This document shows, one piece after another, positions 10,884 through 20,224 of a DNA stretch of 64,000 nucleotides. Within the stretch, counting starts at the first letter, position 1. Each line of letters opens with the position of its first letter. Where the stretch lies: assembly GCA_028386065.3 (NCBI GenBank), contig JAKUCV010007280.1, forward strand, positions 363,132-427,131. The letters are read 5' to 3'. Source of the stretch: Turnera subulata (Eukaryota; Streptophyta; Magnoliopsida; Malpighiales; Passifloraceae). The position numbers and the translations under genes were made by a program. The notes below the pieces were generated by a model that saw nothing but the letters and a program-made list of their open reading frames with translations, had not been told where the DNA came from and did no database searches.

Positions 10884-13146
10884 TGGGTGAGTCCTCGCCC
10901 GGGCTTTCCCATCTTCTTCTCACGTGTTAATTATTTGTTGGTTTTAATTAATTTGAGCTTATGGTTGAATAATTGGTTTTAAGTTGGGCTTAACGGGTCT
11001 TAATTGATTGTTGTGGGTTTCTGCTTCTTGTGGATACGAGTAGACATGGCGTTAATGGTGGTTCTGTGGTTGTGTGTTATGGTGTTTTGGGCGTTGGACG
11101 TGGTGGTTTGGTGGTGTTTCGGCCACCGAAAAGTTGTTGTGGTGATGGTGTCACTGCTGGTGGTCGGGTTGCTGGCATGGTGGTATGGTGTTGATGTTTT
11201 GATGGCTGTGGAACAGTAGCCAGTGAGTACTTTGGGCTGCCCTAAACAGTGATTGTCGGAATCCAGCGAGGTTCCGATGTCTCGAGAATTTTCCGGTGAT
11301 GTCTTGGGTATTTTCCTGTAAACCCGGATATGGACTTTTGGGTAATTATCAGACCCTTGGACCATTTACAAACATTAACGGACCCGGATTTTTGTAAGGG
11401 CGTTAACAAACGAACGTTTAATTTAATTAATCTAATGTTAATTTTATGGTTTATGCTTTAATTTCATTTATGCCTTTATTTAATTTTCCGATTGAGCTAT
11501 AAAGAAGGCCCATGGTATTATTCATTTTTTCCGGTTTTATTTATATTTTACTTGGGCTGTTATTAATAAAATGACTAAATATATATCCTACTACATTATT
11601 ATTAGCTAATTAATAATGGGCTATAACTCGATAAATATATAAATACATATACGGTTATATATGGTTCACCTAATGAATGTATACATATTATCTTTTCATG
11701 AGCGACTAAAGGGCCGTGATATCGGCTTGGACGCTCGGTTACGATTTTAATATAAAATTGAGTATGATAAATGTATTGGGTAATTAAAGAGATGATAAAA
11801 ATGGAAAACGGTATAAGACAAGCCGACTAATAAATGTTAAAATCGGTATCATGCATGATCAACTTTGTTTGTGCATCATATGTGACTATTGTTGTTATAA
11901 ATATAGGGATATTGAGGCTTAGCCAGATATCGGCATCTAAAGAGCATCAGGTGAGGATATAAACTTATAAACCTCGGTATGCTGCATGTGATACTCGAAC
12001 TGCTGTTTGAATTGATTATTGGTGCTTGTATTGATTGTGATATTGTTGTGATTTCTGCTGTGATGTTTGGGCCCTGTGTGCCTGATGCCTTTGTGCTTGA
12101 TTGTATGGGTACTGTTGGACCATATGATGCTGGTCATGATGAAATCTTAGTTTGAAATCCTTGATTTGATTTTCTTATGGCAAGTGTGCCAAGTGGATTA
12201 TTTGTAAACGAGTATACCCTGTTGTGTTGTTGATAACAGTAACCTAAATTGACATATGGGATTCGTTTCCCAGATGTGCTGTGAGGCTGAGTGCCTGCTC
12301 GGGATATATGGTGAGTTTGATAGACAAGGTTACTGTTAGACAGTGGAAAAGAAATATTAAAATAATAAAAAATGGTAACATCACTTAGACATCTAGATGT
12401 CACGTGAAGGGTAAAGGTATGACTGGGTGGTAGCCGCTTGTGATATGTGTTTTGTTGGCCATTTATGAGGGGCTTGGAGTCCTCTCAGCCGTTGAGCTTG
12501 GGGTGTCACGGTTTCTATTTATGATTTTATTTGATTTGATTTAACGGGGAGTACCCTGGGGTTAACTAACCTGGCTACCAAGTACGACCGATACTTATCA
12601 CGTGACAGGGCCATAATAATAAAATTGGAAAATCTGTTGACGGTTGTCGAAATGACTAAGTGGTCTGGATAAGCAATAAGCTGACGGTCTAAGAGTTTTA
12701 GCCAGATAAATGTTTGGATTCCCTGTTGTGTTGTGCTTGCTGTGATTTGTTGTTCTTGTCGCTGGTTCGATGTTATTGTAGTTGCTTGTATATTGTGGTT
12801 TATTATTTTAAAGGTGAGACAGTGGTTGGTCTCACCCCTCACACAGTCCATGTAGGTTAGATCGTCGTAAAAACAGGATTGCATTCCGGAGGCAGCAGTG
12901 TTTCCTCGAAAAGGACTTAGATCCATTAGCTTGCGTTAAGCTTGCATAATCTGTCACTAAATACATGGAAAATGCTTCCGCTGTTCTGATGATGATGTTC
13001 CTCTATCGGATGATGGAAGTGTGATTTTGTGACTAATTGATGATGCTATTATCATGTATTTGCATTTTTATTATTCAATGGCCACGTGGCCATACTATTA
13101 CTCAATAATTACTGTTTGTTTGGTAAATGGAAGTCGGGTCATTTCA
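10884..13146 (+). mobile_element. Element 1 5' LTR, right part
   Basis: This resumes with TGGGTGAG directly after the copia target duplication and is collinear with 16560-18812. It ends TCGGGTCATTTCA at 13146. It includes an AT-rich middle, a perfect stem GGTGAGAC/GTCTCACC at 12813-12836, and a 16-bp palindrome with a G-box core at 13078-13093. No coding sequence. Confidence 0.9.
13078..13093. promoter_or_regulatory. 16-bp palindrome with G-box core
   Basis: ATGGCCACGTGGCCAT is a perfect palindrome around CACGTG, 53 bases from the LTR end. The matching site of the 3' LTR (about 18744-18759) keeps CACGTG but has lost the right half of the palindrome. Other LTR families here also have CACGTG near their 3' end (GGCACGTGTTTAC). 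Confidence 0.5.
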
Positions 13147-13172
13147 GTTTGGTAGCAGAGCGGGCAGTAGGT
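13147..13172 (+). other. Element 1 primer-binding site
   Basis: TTTGGTAGCAGAGCGGGC follows the LTR end. It resembles the tRNA-Met-type primer site of gypsy elements and is matched by TTTTGGTAGCGGAGCGGGC in Element 2 and the reverse complement at 52909-52928 in Element 3. About 180 bases of non-coding leader, ending in a short ATT run, follow. Confidence 0.75.
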
Positions 13173-13355
13173 CCTTGGGTGATTGTTATGCTTGATTGTT
13201 GCATAGCTCGCTCCACATGAATATCATGAATGCATGCATACTCATATAGCTAGTGCATTATAGATCCAGTTGAGGGACACCAACTGCCGCAGAACATTCA
13301 TATAGAGATAACTGATCTCACACACATGCTTAACAGATTATTATTATTATTAATA

Positions 13356-14039
13356 TTATCTGTTGGTTACAACATTTACTCTAAAACTATTTGAATCATT
13401 AGTAATGTTGACCCTAAGACTATCGTTCCATGAGAACCACATACCGCCCATGTTGTGTTCGCCGGGAAGCTCGTACCGATTCGTCGGAGGAAAACGAAGT
13501 GGAATGACACCATGGTCATCTTCAGGTTGCCCCAAGGTCTCTGTTAAGAGTGCCATGTTGGGCTTGTACTGATTTTTCAGATCCCTCAAGGTACGTACAA
13601 ACTCGCGGGAATGCCTAGCAATTCCTCTACAGTTCCAAACTAGTAGGCGAACTTTAGGCCAAGTGGCTGGTAGACTAGTTACTCGGGGAACGCTCCGAGC
13701 AATCATAGAAATCTGGTAGTAGCTACCTTGGTTCAGGAAATGACAAGTAGGCTCTAGCTGGAATTCCTCAAGTCTTTTAGAAATGAAAAACATGACGGAA
13801 TTGGCCGAGCCGTAGAAAAAAGTTCGTAGGTTGCTTTGGTCCTCTAGGAAGAATGTCTCTTCCATAGGAGTGACAAAGAACCTAGACGAATAGAGTTCGT
13901 CCACGAAAACCAAATGAGGAATTCTACTAAGTTCGTCTGGAAACTCCTCTTGACGTTCGTTCACCAAGTGGTAAGCTAACCGATTCCTCCTTCCAAGGAA
14001 GGCACCCTCAACGAAAAAGAGAGTAGATGGAGAAGGCAT
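13356..14039 (-). CDS. ORF1: 227-aa antisense cargo protein with half-EEP-like C-terminus (Element 1)
   Basis: This is an intact 227-codon frame on the strand opposite to the retrotransposon. Residues 1-130 match nothing I recognise (MEETFFLEDQ near 59-68, SANSVMFFIS near 78-87). Residues 131-227 resemble the beginning of an endonuclease/exonuclease/phosphatase domain of plant LINE type: LLVWNCRG at 132-139, LRDLKNQYKP at 151-160, LLTET at 164-168 (the Glu would be the metal ligand), then GGMWFSWN at 198-205. The frame stops before the later catalytic Asp and His motifs, so nuclease activity is doubtful. Copies in Elements 2 and 3 have exactly the same length with no indels. TATAAAAG lies 106 bases upstream of the start. 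Function unknown. Confidence 0.8.
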   Translation of the reverse strand: MPSPSTLFFVEGAFLGRRNRLAYHLVNERQEEFPDELSRIPHLVFVDELYSSRFFVTPMEETFFLEDQSNLRTFFYGSANSVMFFISKRLEEFQLEPTCHFLNQGSYYQISMIARSVPRVTSLPATWPKVRLLVWNCRGIARHSREFVRTLRDLKNQYKPNMALLTETLGQPEDDHGVIPLRFPPTNRYELPGEHNMGGMWFSWNDSLRVNITNDSNSFRVNVVTNR

Positions 14040-14137
14040 TAAGTCTTGATGTGTTGTAAATTTTTTTAAAAGTGTTTCTAAAATTTTTCACAAATGCTAT
14101 TTGATTTTTCTGTTTTTCTACTACATAATTTTTTACT

Positions 14138-14145
14138 CTTTTATA
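14138..14145 (-). promoter_or_regulatory. TATA box of ORF1 (Element 1)
   Basis: On the minus strand this reads TATAAAAG, 106 bases before the ORF1 ATG. The same octamer stands 115-127 bases before ORF1 in Elements 2 and 3. Confidence 0.6.
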
Positions 14146-14421
14146 CTCTGAGCATAGAAAGTATGCTGCTTGTTTTTCAAATTGTGGACCCATCTATCTT
14201 CGGAAAAAGTCCAAAAAATTTTCGATGATAGGAAATGCGAATTCTTTTCACAAAACTCCAAACCGTTTCCGATCTTCAAGGTTTTGCTTTTTGAAAAAAT
14301 TGCCATTGCTTCAGTTATTGCTCCATCATGGTGTTTTGTTTTCTCTACAAATTCAACTGCTTTTCAGTTCATCTACATCTCGAAATTTTTTTTCGCTTTG
14401 ACAATCTTGGTTTTCCTTCCT

Positions 14422-14853
14422 ATGACTTCCTCTACATCTTCTACACCTTCTATCACTTCCATTAGAGGCCAATGTGGCCAAATTGATGGGACGATACCTC
14501 GAGTACGGTGCATATACAATGAGGTTGCTCCTGTTTGGACATCCTGGAGGGACATGAACCCAGGAAGACGATTTCGTTCATGCGGAAATTATGGACAAGG
14601 TGGTTGTCGATTCTTCCAATGGATCGATGAAAGAATCATGGGACGTGCCCATGACGTCATCAACGCATTACGGGATAATGAACGTCATCCATATGGGGAG
14701 AATCAATATCTCCGACAACGACTGCAAGCTGCGATGCTCGAAATCGAGGAACTACGTGACCAGTCCCGAGCACTGGTTAAGAAACACGAGTTTTATTTTA
14801 ACTTCTTTGTGACCGATTTTGTTTTCTTCCTTTTAATTTTTATTTTATTTTGA
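14422..14853 (+). CDS. GRF-type zinc-finger protein with coiled coil and C-terminal membrane segment
   Basis: A 143-aa sense-strand protein. After a Ser/Thr-rich start comes a GRF zinc-finger pattern: C30, TSW at 40-42, NPGRRF at 46-51, C54, GGC at 60-62 and FFQWID at 64-69. Residues 95-122 form a heptad-like helix (LRQRLQAAMLEIEELRDQ), and 125-143 are very hydrophobic, a likely membrane anchor. This order matches the plant At4g04775-like family of short GRF proteins (recall). The usual N-terminal C-x-C is reduced to one Cys (C30, Tyr at 32). I chose the ATG at 14422. The frame is open further upstream to 14170, but that part is T-rich non-coding in character. GRF fingers bind nucleic acid in other proteins; a role here is inference. 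Confidence 0.75.
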   Translation: MTSSTSSTPSITSIRGQCGQIDGTIPRVRCIYNEVAPVWTSWRDMNPGRRFRSCGNYGQGGCRFFQWIDERIMGRAHDVINALRDNERHPYGENQYLRQRLQAAMLEIEELRDQSRALVKKHEFYFNFFVTDFVFFLLIFILF

Positions 14854-14884
14854 GCTATTTTTTTTCTCCACCTTTGATTTCATC

Positions 14885-14890
14885 AATAAA
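14885..14890 (+). terminator. Poly(A) signal of the GRF gene
   Basis: AATAAA lies 32 bases after the stop codon of the GRF frame, inside a T-rich 3' region. Confidence 0.5.
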
Positions 14891-14976
14891 AAGCCTTGGT
14901 TTTGCTCATAGAAACTCCAGTAAAGAAAAATATAACTTTTTATTCCGATAACATTTTACAACAGAAAGGAAGTACC

Positions 14977-15378
14977 CTACGGAACTATTTGATTTTCTAA
15001 ATCCCTGGCATGTCTACGCATGTTCTTGATCAGAGTGGCAAGTTCATCATAAGCCCACTTGATTTGTATCAACGTGGAATTGGCCGTTTTCAGGGAAGCA
15101 TTTAAATGTTCTAGCATCCTCAGTGGTGTACTGCCCTCAGAGATTTCTTTCCCCTTCTTATCTTCAATATCTTTGCGACCAGAAGGCTCTTCCTTGACAA
15201 CGGGTTTCTTCCGTCGTCTTCGAGAAACAACCATCTCTTCCATACGGGTAGGGATGCTCATCCGCTTATGATGTTTCTTCGGCTCTTCCTCATCAGAATC
15301 TCCAAAAAGAGAAGCACCACGAGTATAACTTAACTCCTCTGAATCAGAGGTAGTTCTGGTTCTTATTGAGGAATCCAT
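14977..15378 (-). CDS. ORF2: 133-aa charged, coiled-coil antisense cargo protein (Element 1)
   Basis: Starts MDSSIRTRTTSDSEE, followed by an acidic patch (DSDEEEPKK), a basic stretch with RRRRKK that could be a nuclear localisation signal, KEEPS, DKKGK, then a C-terminal helix of about 50 residues with heptad leucines. The ATG at 15378 is chosen because all three copies begin MDS(S/P) there. An upstream in-frame ATG would extend it into poorly conserved sequence. A TATAAATA box lies 42 bases before the ATG. ORF2 converges on the GRF gene. The alignment with Elements 2 and 3 is clear at both ends (SDEEPPKK; QIELACAELFPHM in those copies). Family not recognised. A nuclear, possibly oligomeric protein is inference. 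Confidence 0.65.
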   Translation of the reverse strand: MDSSIRTRTTSDSEELSYTRGASLFGDSDEEEPKKHHKRMSIPTRMEEMVVSRRRRKKPVVKEEPSGRKDIEDKKGKEISEGSTPLRMLEHLNASLKTANSTLIQIKWAYDELATLIKNMRRHARDLENQIVP

Positions 15379-15412
15379 GAAGGAGGCATGTTTGCCAGTC
15401 GGTAATGGGCGG

Positions 15413-15420
15413 TATTTATA
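15413..15420 (-). promoter_or_regulatory. TATA box of ORF2 (Element 1)
   Basis: The minus strand reads TATAAATA, 42 bases before the ORF2 ATG. The equivalents in Elements 2 and 3 read CTATAAAAACC at the same spacing, so the 5' leader would be only about 10 bases. Confidence 0.55.
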
Positions 15421-15529
15421 AGGGAACGATCTAACGCATAAGGGCAAAAATGAGATTTCAAGTTGGAAAAAGAGAATTTGGTGAAAGGTGTGCAAGAAAA
15501 TTGTTGTTGTAGGACCCAAGTATGTGACG

Positions 15530-15569
15530 ACGAAATTTCGAGGACGAAATTCTTTTAAGGAGGGTAGAC
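15530..15569 (+). other. Element 1 pre-LTR block and polypurine tract
   Basis: GAGGACGAAATTC followed by TTTTAAGGAGGGTAGAC ends directly at the 3' LTR. The block is nearly the same before the Element 2 3' LTR (25495-25528) and, on the other strand, before the Element 3 3' LTR (50551-50585). Confidence 0.8.
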
Positions 15570-18500
15570 TGTAACGACCCGGGTAAAATTTTTGTAAATT
15601 TTACCGTGTTGTTTTGACTTTTACGGTGAATAATAAAGTTTTACCAAGAAGTCTACCACTTCAAGATAAAACTCGAGAAGCTACCGAGACTCTCGAGAAT
15701 TTTATACGGCTTACCGAGCCCCACTTTTTGATTCCGATACTTGAGTTACGCTCAGAAGAATTAATCGGATTTTCCGAGCCTAAGTTGTATTTTCGGACCC
15801 GTGATAGAATTTCTAAAAGAAGCAAATCCCCTGTGATGTTAACGGATTAAAAGTCGGACCGAAGGATATTTTGATCTATTCCCGAACAAATAATTTTGTC
15901 GACGCTCAAGCCGCTATTTTTCTCTCTCCCGGGCCAACCTCCATTATCTTTTTCTTCTTTTTCGTTGCTTTTTTATTTTTTTCCCTTTTCCTCTTTTCCC
16001 ATTTTCTTTATCTTTTCTTCTTTTTCCATTTATTTTTTTCCCACAAACTTCTTCTCTTCCTGATTCTTCTTTTCCTTTCTTCTTCTTCTTCCTAATTACT
16101 CTACTATTCCATATTTTTTTTCCTCCTCCCCTTGTCTTCTTCTTCTCTTCCTCCCCTTTAAATTTTTTCCCCTCGCTGCTCAACTCCACTGCCGCTGCAA
16201 CCAGATGACGCTGCCACGATCTTCCTCTCCTCTTTCCCTGCTGCCCGAAGCCGCTGCCCCAACCTTCCTTCTCTCCCTTGCTTTTCCCTCCATGTCCATC
16301 ACCGACTCTGCTTCAACCTCCCTTGTCTCTGCCAAATCGCCATCGCCATCCCTTCCTTGCTCGCAACTATCGCCACGACGAGCCGTCGCTGCCTCCTCCC
16401 ATCCATTCCAGTTCTCGCAACACCGTCGCCACTTCTCACCGTCACACTGCCGATCTAGCCTCCCTCTCCTCTGCAAACACCCACAAGATGCCGCCGCCGT
16501 GGGAGAACTAACACGCCTCCATCCTTCTCCCCTCTTCCACCGAGACGACACCAAGGCTGGGTGAGTCCTCGGCCGCGCTTTCCCATCTTCTTCTCATGTG
16601 TTAATTATTTGTTGGTTTTAATTAATTTGAGCTTATGGTTGAATAATTGGTTTCAAGTTGGGATTAACGGGTCTCGATTGATTGTTGTGGGTTTCTTCTT
16701 CTTGTGGATTCGAGTAGACATGGCGTTAATGGTGGTTCTGTGGTTGTGGGTTGTGGTGTTTTGGGTGTTGGACGTGGCGGTTTTGTGGTGGTCCGGCCAC
16801 CGAAAAGTTGCTGGGATGATGGTGTGACTACTGGTGGTCGGGTTGCTGGCATGGTGGTACGGTGTTGATGTTTTGATGGCAGTGGAATAGTAGCCAGTGA
16901 GTACTTTGGGTTGCCGTGAACAGTGATTATCGAAATTCGATGAGGTTCCGATGTCTCGGGAATTTTCCGGTGATGTCGCAGGTATTTTCCAGTAAACCCG
17001 GATATGAACTTTTGGGGAATTATCAGACCCTTGGACTATTCACGAACATCAACAGACCCGGACTTTTATAAGGGCGTTAACAAATGAACGTTTAATTTAA
17101 TTAATCTAATGTTAATTTTATGGTTTATGCTTTAATTTCATTTATGCCTTTGTTTAATTTTTCGAATGGGCTGTATAGAAGGCCCATGTTATTATTCATT
17201 TTCCCGGTTTTATTTATATTTTACTTGGGTTGTTATTAATAAAATGCCTAAAGATATATCCTACTACATTATTATTAGCTAATTAATAATGGGCTATAAC
17301 TCGATAAATATATAAATACATATATGGTTATATATGGTTCACCTAATGAATGTATACATATTATCTTTTCATGAGAGGGCCGTGATATCGGCTTGGACGC
17401 TCGGTTACGATTTTAATATAAAATTGAGTATGATAAATGTATTGGGTAATTAAGGAGATGATAAAAATGGAAAACGGTATAAGACAAGCCGACTAATAAA
17501 TGTTAAAACCAGTATCATGCATGATCATCTTTGTTTGTGCATCATATATGACTATTGTTGTTATAAATATAGGGATATTGAGGCTTAGCCAGGTATCGGC
17601 ATCTAAGGAGTATCAGGTGAGGATATAAACTTATAAACCTCGGTATGCTGCCTGTGATACTCGAACTGCTATTTGAATTGATTATTGGTGCCTGTATTGA
17701 TTGACATATTATTGTGATTTCTGCTGCGATGCCTGGGCCCTGTATGCCTAATGCCTGTTGTGCTTAATTGTATGGGTACTGTTGGACCATATGATGCTGG
17801 TCATGATGAAATCTTAGTTTGAAATCCTTGATTTGATTTTCTTATGGCAAGTGTGCCAAGTGGATTATTTGTAAACGAGTATACCTTGTTGTGTTGTTGA
17901 TAACAGTAACCTAAATTGACATATCAGATTAGTTTCTCAGATGAGCTTTGAGGCTGAGTGGCTGCTCATGATATATGATGAGTTTGATAGACAAGGTTAC
18001 TGTTAGACAGTGGAAAACAAATATTAAAATAATAAAATATGGTAACATCACTTAGACATCTAGATGTCACGTGAAAGGTAAAGGTAGGACTGGGTGGTAG
18101 CCGCCTGTGATATATGTTTTGTTGGCCATTTATGAGGGGCTTGGGGTCCTCTCAGCCATTGAGCTTGGGGTCTCACGGTTTCTGTTTATGATTTTATTTG
18201 ATTTGATTTAATGGGGAGTACCCTGGGGTTAGCTAACCTAGCTACCAAGTACGACCGATACTCATCATGTGACGAGGGCCCTAATAATAAAATTGAAAAG
18301 TCTATTGACGGTTGTCGGAATGACTAAGTGGTTTGGATAAGCAATAAGCTGGGGGTCTAAGAGTTTTAGCCAGATAAATGTCTGGATTCCCTGTTGTGTT
18401 GTGCTTCCTGTGATTTGTTGTTCTTGTTGCTGGTTCGATGTTATTGTAGTTGCTTGTATACTGTGTTTATTAGTTTAGAGGTGAGATAGTGGTTGGTCTC

Positions 18501-18812
18501 ACCCCTCACACAGTCCATGCAGGTTAGATCGTCATAAAACAAGATTGCATTTCGGCGGCTGCAGTGTTTCCTCGGAAAGGACTTGGATCCATTAGCTTGC
18601 ATTAAGCTTGCATAAGCTGTCACTGAATACATGGAAAATGCTTCCGCTGTGCTGATGATGATGTTCCTCTACCGGATGATGGAAATGTGATTTTGTGACT
18701 AATTGATGATGTTACTGTCGTGTATTTACATTTTCATTATTTAATGGCCACGTGGCGGTACTATTACTCAGTAATTACTGTTTGTTTTGTAAATGGAAGT
18801 CGGGTCATTTCA
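15570..18812 (+). mobile_element. Element 1 3' LTR
   Basis: 3243 bases from TGTAACGACCCGGGT to GTCATTTCA. Order: IR-rich start, pyrimidine-rich stretch, GC-rich stretch (about 16190-16555), donor-like CTGGGTGAG, AT-rich stretch, hairpin GGTGAGAT/GTCTCACC (18480-18503), terminus with CACGTG. It holds the empty copia target site and only one copy of the 200-bp segment duplicated in the 5' LTR. Confidence 0.93.
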
Positions 18813-18817
18813 TGACC

Positions 18818-18931
18818 CCTAAAAATGATTTTTCAACAATTCAAGTTCGGATTTCAAGGATGTGGGATTCATAGAATACCAAATTGAACAACATCCTTAT
18901 CAGCCTAGATTTAATTCTAATTGATGCCAAG
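18818..18931 (+). pseudogene. RPA-like OB-fold exon, right piece
   Basis: Continues the reading frame of 1374-1408 across the target duplication (TGACC). It reads PKNDFSTIQVRISRMWDS, an in-frame TAG, then NTKLNNILISLDLILIDAK, and ends in CAAG|GTAAGT, a strong donor at 18931/18932. Both splice boundaries and the DMILID-like ending fit the first exon of RPA70-like/DUF223 plant genes (recall). Confidence 0.55.
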
Positions 18932-19773
18932 GTAAGTTATCATTTTCCAGTATTATTTATATTTTTTTCATTGTATTATTTTTGCCGTTTCTTTTTTTCC
19001 CCTTTTTAAAATTTACCTTTGTATTGTATTTGTTTTTTTTTCTTTTCCAGTTGTAGCCATTTTCCCCCCTTATTTTTTTTATGGTAATTGTTGATCGTTT
19101 TAATTTCTAGGAATTATATTTTTAATAGTTTTAATTTTTTTTGGCATTGTATTATTTATTTTTTCCCAATGTTTTTATTTTTTTCAATGTATTAGTTTTT
19201 TAAATTCCCAAAATTATATATTTCTTTCTTTTTAATATTTTTTGCATTGATTTCTTTTCGTTGTATTATTTTTTTTGCAGTTTTTTCAATTCTTTCCATT
19301 GTATTAGTTTTTTAATATTTTTTTGCAATGTATTCTATTTTTATTTTTATTTATTTTTTTTAAATTTCCCTATTATGTATATTTTTTTATTTTATTAGTT
19401 TCTTTGATTCCCAAAAATTTTATATTATTATTCTGTCTAATATTTTTTAAGCTTTCATTATTTTTACCTTTGTATTGTATTTGTTTTTTTTTTAAATTTC
19501 ATAGTTATAATTATATATTTTCCTTTTCTAGAAATTTTATTTTTTTTTGTTCCATTAATTTCACAGAAATATATATTTTTTTGGTTTTAATTTTTTTGGG
19601 CATTGCGTTATTTTCCTTTTTCTGTATTGTATTTCTTTTTTTCCAGTTTTTTATTATTTTCATTGTATTGGTTTTTAAAAATCCCTGAATTATATACTAT
19701 TTTACTTTAAATAATTTTTCGCAATGTATTCTTTTTTATTTATTTCTATTTTTTCCCCTAAATTTTCCAGTTA
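18932..19773. other. T-rich intron-like tract
   Basis: Very T-rich and in the same style as 599-1373 (repeated ATTGTATTAG followed by T runs, CCAG words). It starts at the splice donor of the RPA-like exon. It is probably the decayed intron of that pseudogene. The translated frames are low-complexity F/L/I and are not genes. Confidence 0.5.
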
Positions 19774-20192
19774 TGTAACAGCCCGGGTAAAAATTTGGAT
19801 TTTTTACCGGACTGTAAAAGTCTTCCTACAGTGATTTACTTCTTGAATTAATCTTGGCTAATTAATTCAAGGTAAATCAAGAGTCGTTTTTTTTTTCGAA
19901 ACCGATGGTTTTCCTGCGCTCGAGATTTTTCGGTGGATTTTACGGACCTAAATTGGTATTTTTCGGATCCCGAAATCCTCAGAAAAAATCATACCGAAAA
20001 ATAACTAAGGGGGTGTATCAGTTATTTTCTGGTCCGGACCGGACTTGCCTCATATGTAGACAGGCTGCATTATTTAGGCGGCGCAGTCCGTGCTTGTCAT
20101 CCTGTGACACCCGTGCTTCATCTTTTGCCCGTGAACCTTCTTCCTTTTTCGTCTGGTTTTCTTTTCTTCTCTCCCGTAAACCCACCTCCCCG

Positions 20193-20224
<32 letters not shown>

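Larger units (their letters stand above)
1409..18812 (+). mobile_element. Element 1: non-autonomous LTR retrotransposon with cargo genes (contains nested copia)
   Basis: The element is bounded by the direct repeat TGACC (1404-1408 and 18813-18817). Both LTRs start TGTAACGACCCGGGT and end TCGGGTCATTTCA. The 3' LTR is 3243 bases. The 5' LTR is split by a copia element at 2599-10878. The internal region 13147-15569 begins with a primer-site sequence (TTTGGTAGCAGAGC) and ends with a purine tract (AAGGAGGGTAGAC). It has no gag, protease, RT, RNase H or integrase. It carries three genes: ORF1 (minus), a GRF zinc-finger gene (plus) and ORF2 (minus). The terminal motifs and the GAGGACGAAATT block before the purine tract resemble Ty3/gypsy Tekay-type elements (recall), so a gypsy partner probably mobilises it (inference). 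Confidence 0.9.
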
